Shown: positions 57,901 through 64,000 of the stretch, piece after piece
Position numbering within the stretch: the stretch's first letter is position 1
Layout of the letters: every line of letters starts with the position of its first letter
Source of the DNA: Carex sylvatica
Lineage: Eukaryota; Streptophyta; Magnoliopsida; Poales; Cyperaceae
Assembly (NCBI GenBank): GCA_964058845.1
Contig: CAXKVR010000189.1
Coordinates: 1 to 64,000, forward strand
Reading direction: 5' to 3'
DNA length: 64,000 nucleotides
The notes under the pieces: generated by a model
Told to the model about the DNA's origin: nothing
The model's database searches: none
The model's input: only the letters and a program-made list of their open reading frames with translations
Program-made: the position numbers and the translations under genes

Positions 57901-60240
57901 TGTTGGTTACCAATTGAGCCTATTCCAATAATAGAGATCTTCCTTTTATTATTTCCAAAGGTAACCGTATCCCCATCATATGGTTCTAAAAGTTTAAAAA
58001 TAGATTTATCACCGGTCATATGGTGTGAGCATCCACTATCAATGATTCAAGCACTTTCCTTTTGAGTTCTAATCAAACACACCTACAAAGTATATATTAG
58101 TTATTGTTGAAATAGTAACTAACATATATCTTGTTTTAATCTCCCCCTTTGTTTTTGGCAATTTGAATAAATTAGGGGAGATTAAGTATTTATCTAAGCT
58201 AGATTAGCTTTAGGAACCCAAACAACATTTTGTTTGTTGTATGCATTCCTAAATCTACATTCTAAAGAGGTGTGACCAATTTTACAACAACAATTACACA
58301 ATGTAATTGATGGTTTTTGAGAAGTAGAACCTTGTTTGAAAGATGAAGGGTATTTGTATTTCACTTCATGCAAATTATTATTATGTGTACCAAATGACTT
58401 ATTTGCAACTTTAAATGATCTTTTATGAAAACATCTCTTGATAGACCATTTCTTTGAGTATGATTTTGAAAACTATTTTTATTTTTAAGTTCATAAAACC
58501 ATCCATCGGGTCCCTTGAAATAAGTTTTGTTGGACCCTTTGGATTAAAAGTGTTCCTATCATTACCTTGCAAATTATTTTTGTTCTTATTATTTTTATGA
58601 CTATACTTATACTTAAATGCATGATTTCGTTTAGCACTTGAGGATTGAGAGGTATTTTCTTTTCTTAATTTCTTTTGCAATGGAGTATTACCATTCTTGG
58701 TGTAAAATTGAAATGTAGTATACTCCTTGCAATCAAAATTAAGTTTTTTTTAAAGATTTTTGTTCATTAACCTTAGTTGATATTTGAGAATGTTCTCCTT
58801 TTCTTTTCAGGCCTTTTATGCGGTTAGATTCGAATGGGGATTTACCCTTCTCGAATCCAAGACCAATTTTGTCTATTTTGCGATAAGATTGACCATTGAT
58901 CAATTTATCCACATAGTAAGGATCTAGACTAGTGACATTTAAAGATTCACTAGGAGATCTTAATGTCCTTATTTTGGTCTCATGAGTTTGAATTTTCACT
59001 TTTAATATGCCTATTTCACCTATATGTGATAATTTTAAATTCCTAATTTCATATTCTAACTTGTCATTTTTAGCAATTAATTTTTGAATAATACCTTCAT
59101 TTTCAACCAAGATTCTATTTGACTCATCAAGAAGAGATTGTCACCTAGTTTCATCATCATACCGTGTTAGAATTCTATTGGTGAAATTGCTTGTCTCATT
59201 GGTAATAATATAATTGGCTTGATCAATTATTCCACTATATTATTCACCACCTTCAATTTCATTGTCAAATTCAATTTTGGTTTCATAACCATCAAGATTA
59301 GAGTTCGAATGTACCTCATTAGCAAAGCTTGTTGATGCATCAATCTCATTATCTCCCTTCTTGGTGTATCTTGATTTAGCAAGATCCATGAGAAAGTTGA
59401 TGGTTGTCTCATCAGTGATGTTCTTGCTTGCAATAATTGAGTCCATGTCGATTGTAGAGGAATCTTCATCTACATTTGCCATCAATGCTAGGTTGATCTC
59501 TTGTTTATCCTTCGACTCCGGGTCGGATTGCTCCACATCGCTATCATCCGAGAACAATGCTTGCATTGCTTTAGCCTTCTTTTTGCCTTTGTACCCTTCG
59601 TACTTTTGCCTTGGCCTTCTATCTTGTTGCCCTTCACCATCCACATTCTTCAATTGAGGAAAGAGTTTAAAGCAAGTTTGAATGGTGTGACATTCTCTAT
59701 GGCAAGCGAAACACATTACTCGTTTGCTTTTCTCTTCTCTTTCCTTGTTGTATTTCCTTTCGAAATCAAGCATCCCTTGAAACATCTTGGATAAGAGAAG
59801 GGCATCTTTGAATGTTTCATGATCAATTTTGTGGATGAATTGATCATTTGATAGACGGGTATTTGAGGAGCTAGAGGGGTTACGGTTTTGTGCCTAAAAA
59901 GCCACGGTTTTAGATTTTGAGCTCTCCGGATTGCCAAAGCTTCTCTTCAAAGCTACAGAAATGTGCATAAAGATCATCCGGTGTGAATGTGTCATGCGTG
60001 TCTTGAATTGCTTCTAGTGCACTCACCAATCCGGACCATCTATCTCTCATGAGCATTACCCTCAATATCTTACCTACAACTTTATTGTTAGAAAGCGGTT
60101 CTCCCAATTCGGTAAACTCATTTTGGATATGCATAAGTCTATTATACATATCCTCAATGCTTTCACCATCTTCTACTTTAAAGTTTTTAAATTTGGCCTC
60201 TAAACCGGTTATATTGGTACGTTTAATTTGGCCTCAAAAA
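54913..60240 (-). pseudogene. Second Ty1/copia coding region (gag-pol), decayed, no LTRs found
   Basis: Order on the minus strand: gag (60240-58200), protease, integrase, reverse transcriptase, RNase H. Gag: NITGLEAKFKNFKVEDGESI, knuckle-like CFACHRECHTIQTC (59700), and a second knuckle CNCCCKIGHTSLEC (about 58300-58260). Protease: DSGCSHHMTGD near 58050, preceded by a stop. Integrase: LLHMDLFGPIS and VDDYSRFTW (57500-57370), then LPKHLWVEAVNMACYVVNR. Reverse transcriptase: DVKSTFLNEFIDEEVYVNQP, LYGLKQAPRAWY and NYVDDIIFG. RNase H: GYADANFAGDRMDRKSTSGT, ending IADIFTKPLN and LGILELRE. Many stops and frameshifts. The RNase H end resembles the Sire/Tork branch. The gag N-terminus is cut off exactly where the AACGTT block starts, and no LTR, primer site or target duplication was recognised. 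Confidence 0.85.
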
Positions 60241-60244
60241 TGAG

Positions 60245-60880
60245 CTAAGTGAGCTAAAACGTTACCAACGTTTTATAAAACGTTACAACGTTTTAATTCA
60301 AAATGCGATTTAGGGTTTTAATTTTTTGACAGCTCAGCTAATCAATCAAAACGTTACCAATGATTGTATAACGTTATGTAACGTTTTAGACTGCATCAAA
60401 CTTGATCAAAAACAGAAATTTCTAAAACTCAAAATTAATTAAATCATTACAACGTTTATAAAATATTATCACGTTTTATTTTGAATTCTGATACAGCTGT
60501 GCTTAAAGCTCTGACACTCTTAAAACGTTACAACAGTTGTAAAATATTGCAACGTTTAAAGTGGAAGTTAGACAGCTGTATTTAGGAGTTCTGAGATTCT
60601 CTAAAATGTTACAACGGTTGTAAAAAATATTGTAACGTTTCATATCGATTTGCACAGTTAGATTACAGCTGTTTTAACATTCTCTAAAACGTTACAACGG
60701 TTGTAAAATGTTGTAACGTTTCATATCGATTTGCACAGTTAGATTACAACTGTTCTGACAACTTAAAACGTTACAACGTTTTATTTTGTTTTCTGAGTTT
60801 GATCAGTTTATTCCTTCAGCGTTCCAGACATGCCTAAAATGTTACAACGTTTTACAAACGTTACCAACGTTTTATTCCTG
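60245..60880. repeat. AACGTT-rich palindromic repeat block, right
   Basis: About fifteen AACGTTACAACGTTTT / AACGTTACCAACGTTTT variants. An inner unit CGATTTGCACAGTTAGATTAC follows TTGTAACGTTTCATAT and is duplicated (about 60628-60665 and 60710-60748). GTTACAACGGTTGTAAAA palindromes occur near 60609 and 60690. It follows gag directly. Confidence 0.85.
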
Positions 60881-62163
60881 TTTAAACAGCCTCAAACTAA
60901 CTTTACCAAGCTTCTGATTTTACAATTCGAATTCTTGATAAGCGTCTTCATGATTTCTTCAGTCCAAGTATTCCATTTTGCAATTCCACTTTACTTGAAC
61001 CTACATATTTTTCAAAACTAAAAGAAATCGTAAAATTGAATAATTGTATGTTTTTACAAATTAGTCAAATAGACGAAAAAGATTATTGTTACAACTAACA
61101 GGTCCTAATTTTTTTCTCTCTCCACCTCCGCCCTCCCTCCCAGTTACACCCTTAATTACTTTTTTTTTCTTTCTCCTCTCTCAAAACTCTATTTTGAACT
61201 CACTTCTCTGAATAGCAGTTGAGATATTTCGTTCTACAGTAGATTGATTTATTTTTTGTCTTGTAGGAGGTATTAAAACTAGGACAATCCAAAGAAGAAA
61301 AGTCAGAGATGTTAACTTTAACTTATATATATATATATATATCTTATGTTTTTAAGGTTCCAGCATACATGATTTTCATCTGATTTTGGGTAGTATGATG
61401 TACTGATCGTGTAGTGTTTATTTTCAGAATAAAGGAGTTTTTCATCCCGAGATCTATCTTAATTTATAGACGCAACTAATAAAAAAATATATAAGGCACC
61501 TCTATGTCTAGTAGGTATTAGGTCAACCATAAATTATAATATTCAAGTATCATTCATTTAACATTTTGGTTCTTGAAATTTTCTATTAAATTGGTCCACC
61601 TGTTGAGATCTATTTCCATATCATCATGACGATATGTCATAACTAAAACGATGTGTTCTCTAAGTTAATTGAAAACATTCGCTTTAGCAGGTATAATATG
61701 TCATAGTTAATTAGTTAGTCCTAGTGTTTCATCGACAACATATATTATGGATGCTTCCATTTAAACAATGTAGTATATGTAGATGACATTGACAGATGAT
61801 GTCCATCAGTGTGACCGTATCACACTACATTATCTAACATAAATGTTTAAATGCACATCAATAAACAATTGAATAAACTATGATTTAATCCATTGTCTTG
61901 AACAGTGTAAAATGCAGGGCCAATTTAGTACACTTCAAAATTCTAACTACCAAATTTGAAAGTTTAAAGGTTCTAACAACAAAAATGTGAAGGAAGTAAA
62001 GGAGGGGAAGGAAGTAACTAGGAGGGAGGAGGAAAGAGTGGGAAAGAGAGAAAAAAAAGGGGCCCACAAGGATATTTTGTTAAGAAATTTAGAGGGAGGG
62101 TATTTTGTTCTAAAATTTTCAAATGAAGGGTATTTTATAAATTTTTCCAATTGAAGCCGTAGA
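60881..62163. other. Intergenic sequence, no gene seen
   Basis: A pyrimidine-rich tract at about 61110-61190 and a purine-rich tract at 61983-62062 have roughly mirrored content (CCTCCCTCCCAGTTAC versus GTAACTAGGAGGGAGG) and may be the ends of a degraded element of about 0.95 kb. A TA microsatellite lies near 61326. Confidence 0.4.
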
Positions 62164-62241
62164 ATATAGTTGAATGGTTAAGATGGAAGATATAGTTGAA
62201 TGGTTAAGATGGAAGATATAGTTGAACGGTTAAGATGGAAG
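62164..62241. repeat. Three 26-bp tandem repeats
   Basis: Units beginning ATATAGTTGAAYGGTTAAG start at 62164, 62190 and 62216, exactly 26 bp apart, with a single change in the third. Confidence 0.95.
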
Positions 62242-62953
62242 AAAAGAAAGCTCCTGCTTTTGTATAGATTGTGTGCACCTTCTTAATTAAATGATTATAA
62301 ATATTTAAACTCATATTTCCTCAATTTCATATTGGAATAAATTTATTTCATAGTTTCCATCTACACGAGCCCAAGAAGTCTAAATTTATAAATATTTGAC
62401 ATCCGTTTTGAAAATTTTACGTGCTGTTTTATTATTTATCCCTCTAAAATATGATGAAGAAAAATTAAATGTGTATATAAGTTGATTTAGATAACTGAGT
62501 TAAACAAGTTCAATGTTCAATATATTTTTGTCAGCTTCAATATAATTTCTTCTGTTGTTTCTTCATTTTAATCTCTATAATTTAGAGTATATTTTTGTAG
62601 ACATCGTAGGAAAAATATGCGTTTTTATTTTTTTTCAGAATTTTTCAATGATTTCTTAGAAATTAATACGTTTCTTGAGACGGATTTTTTTTTTAAGACC
62701 GAAATTTTTATTTCTAGCATAAACAAAAAACAAACTAAATCACCCATGTTTTGGGAATTCAAAAAATATCCAGACCGCAGACCCAATCTGCAGACTCAAT
62801 TACTGGGGTCTGCACAGATAATCTGCGACCCCGACAACATTTTCTTTTAGAAGATTTATTACTAAAAAAAGAGAAAAAAAATGAGATAATTGAATTCGAT
62901 TGGATCAATAATGAGATATAAAAAATGAAATATATTTATGTGTTAATTCATAT
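62242..62953. other. AT-rich intergenic sequence
   Basis: Near 62765-62835 CAGACCGCAGACCCAATCTG and GGTCTGCACAGATAATCTGC are mirrored and echo the repeat near 52436-52680. Near 62885-62925 GAATTCGATTGGATCAATAA matches the repeat at 63791-63941. No gene. Confidence 0.45.
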
Positions 62954-63780
62954 CAAGGTTCTAAGTAGCGTTTATCGCGTCATAGCGAAAAGCCTGCAAA
63001 AAAAGCTATAGCGAATAGCGTCGCTATAACGAAAGCTATGCTACATAGCATTTTTTTTCATTTTTATAAAAATTATATCATATATTTGTACTAAATATCA
63101 ACATTATCTAAGTCTCATAGAACAATAAATAACATCAAATTGATTAAAAAATTATAATATTCATATTGAACCAATACAATGTACAAATTACGACTCAAAA
63201 TATCCATAGTAATACTAATATCATAAACTATCGATCTTTTTCTATTCAAAATATATTCAACATCATGACATAATCTATCTTTTTTTCTATTTAAATTTTA
63301 AAATAACCTAGATATCATGGCATAATTAACTATCTTAATCTATTCAAAATATTCAAACTACCATATAGTAAGTATCATTTGGTTACTTCAAGAAATATCT
63401 TAATATATTCAATTTAAGTCTTTATTTAAAACCCATATAAATTGAAAAGAAAGAAAAAAACCCATGTTGCATAGCGCGTTGTAACTTCCTTATTTGATTT
63501 CGTTTGATAGATATCTCATTTAATAATTAATAGTTTAATATAAAGCTTAGTACGTCAATTAAAAAAAATCACGATTAAAATTCAATCTGAGCCTTTATTT
63601 AAAGCCCATATAAATTAAAAAAAAAAAAACTCATGTTGCATAGCGCACGCTATTTGCGCTACACGCTATGCGCTATAGCGGACCGCTATTACCGTTATAG
63701 CGTCTATAGCTCAAATAGTGTGTTTTGATGCCATAACTTAGCGTTTAGAGTCCAAAGCGTGCTATATATTTAGAACACTA
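62954..63780. mobile_element. hAT-like element of the CTATAGCG family, 827 bp
   Basis: The left end is CAAGGTTCTAAGTAGCG and the right end the complement of TAGTGTTCTAAATATAT. An exact 8-bp duplication ATTCATAT flanks it (62946-62953 and 63781-63788). The interior is the reverse complement of the copy at 23705-24533, including the CTAAGTCTCATAGAACAAT stretch. CGCTATAGCG motifs crowd both ends. No transposase. Confidence 0.9.
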
Positions 63781-63790
63781 ATTCATATAG

Positions 63791-63941
63791 TATATTCACT
63801 GTAATCATGACAGTGTTAATTCGTTTGGATCAATAGTGAGATAATTGAATTAACAGTGTCACGATTGTATAGTGTTAATTCGATTGGATCAATAATGAGA
63901 TAATTGAATTAACAGTGTCACGATTATAGTGAATATACCAT
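63791..63941. repeat. Palindromic repeat with a 59-bp internal duplication
   Basis: TATATTCACTGTAATCATGA at the left is mirrored by CACGATTATAGTGAATATA at the right. Inside, AGTGTTAATTCGWTTGGATC ... GAATTAACAGTGT occurs twice, starting at 63812 and 63871, and each copy is itself an imperfect inverted repeat. Confidence 0.8.
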
Positions 63942-64000
63942 ATGATGTCTACTTCACATCCTCTAGCTTGTTGTTTTCTACTTGTATTATGTCCATCTCT

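Noticed and set aside
54350..60880. AACGTT blocks as the two LTRs of the second copia
   Set aside because: They share the short motif but do not align to each other over their length, and neither has TG..CA borders with primer site or purine tract next to it.
1..64000. tRNA, rRNA, telomere or organellar DNA
   Set aside because: No cloverleaf, rRNA signature, TTTAGGG array or organelle gene was recognised by eye; a tRNAscan-SE and Rfam search would be decisive.

Overview
This is a stretch of nuclear DNA from a flowering plant. The evidence is intron-rich genes with GT..AG splice sites, plant-type proteins (GATA26/27-like, WRKY12-like, a plant ELMO protein), and an AT-rich background packed with plant transposons. 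I cannot place the species; nothing seen is bacterial, organellar or viral.

Three host genes can be rebuilt exon by exon, all on the minus strand. A GATA26/27-type zinc-finger protein lies at 148-4127 (8 exons, about 568 aa). A WRKY12-like factor lies at 25771-27866 (4 exons, 189 aa). An ELMO/CED-12-domain protein lies at 38063-49330 (9 exons, 266 aa); its last intron is 7.4 kb long and holds a complete but decayed Ty1/copia element plus a palindromic MITE. In each gene the exon lengths sum to a multiple of three and every phase matches across the junctions, which is the main support for these models.

The rest is mostly transposons and their debris. From 4.1 to 10.7 kb: a stem-loop upstream of the GATA gene, several foldback MITEs and a GTGCCGTGAC-rich repeat. 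From 10764 to 18267: a CACTA (En/Spm) element with TTT target duplications, degraded transposase remnants, a nested solo-LTR-like block and a nested Mutator-like MITE. From 18.9 to 24.5 kb: an ABCC-transporter gene fragment, a hAT-like element, a 2.1-kb foldback element built from 178-bp tandem repeats in head-to-head arrays (6 and 4 units), and a second hAT-like element. From 29 to 36 kb: more MITEs. From 53 to 61 kb: a decayed transposon-type ORF, then a decayed copia coding region bordered on both sides by blocks dense in AACGTT palindromes. From 62.9 to 64 kb: another hAT-like element and a palindromic repeat.

The host genes are not an operon or pathway. GATA and WRKY proteins are nuclear transcription factors, and plant ELMO proteins are cytoplasmic and little understood. 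The most unusual items are the foldback element at 20496-22642, the AACGTT blocks at 54350-54860 and 60245-60880, the stem-loop at 4510-4612, and simple repeats lying directly on splice sites in the GATA and ELMO genes.
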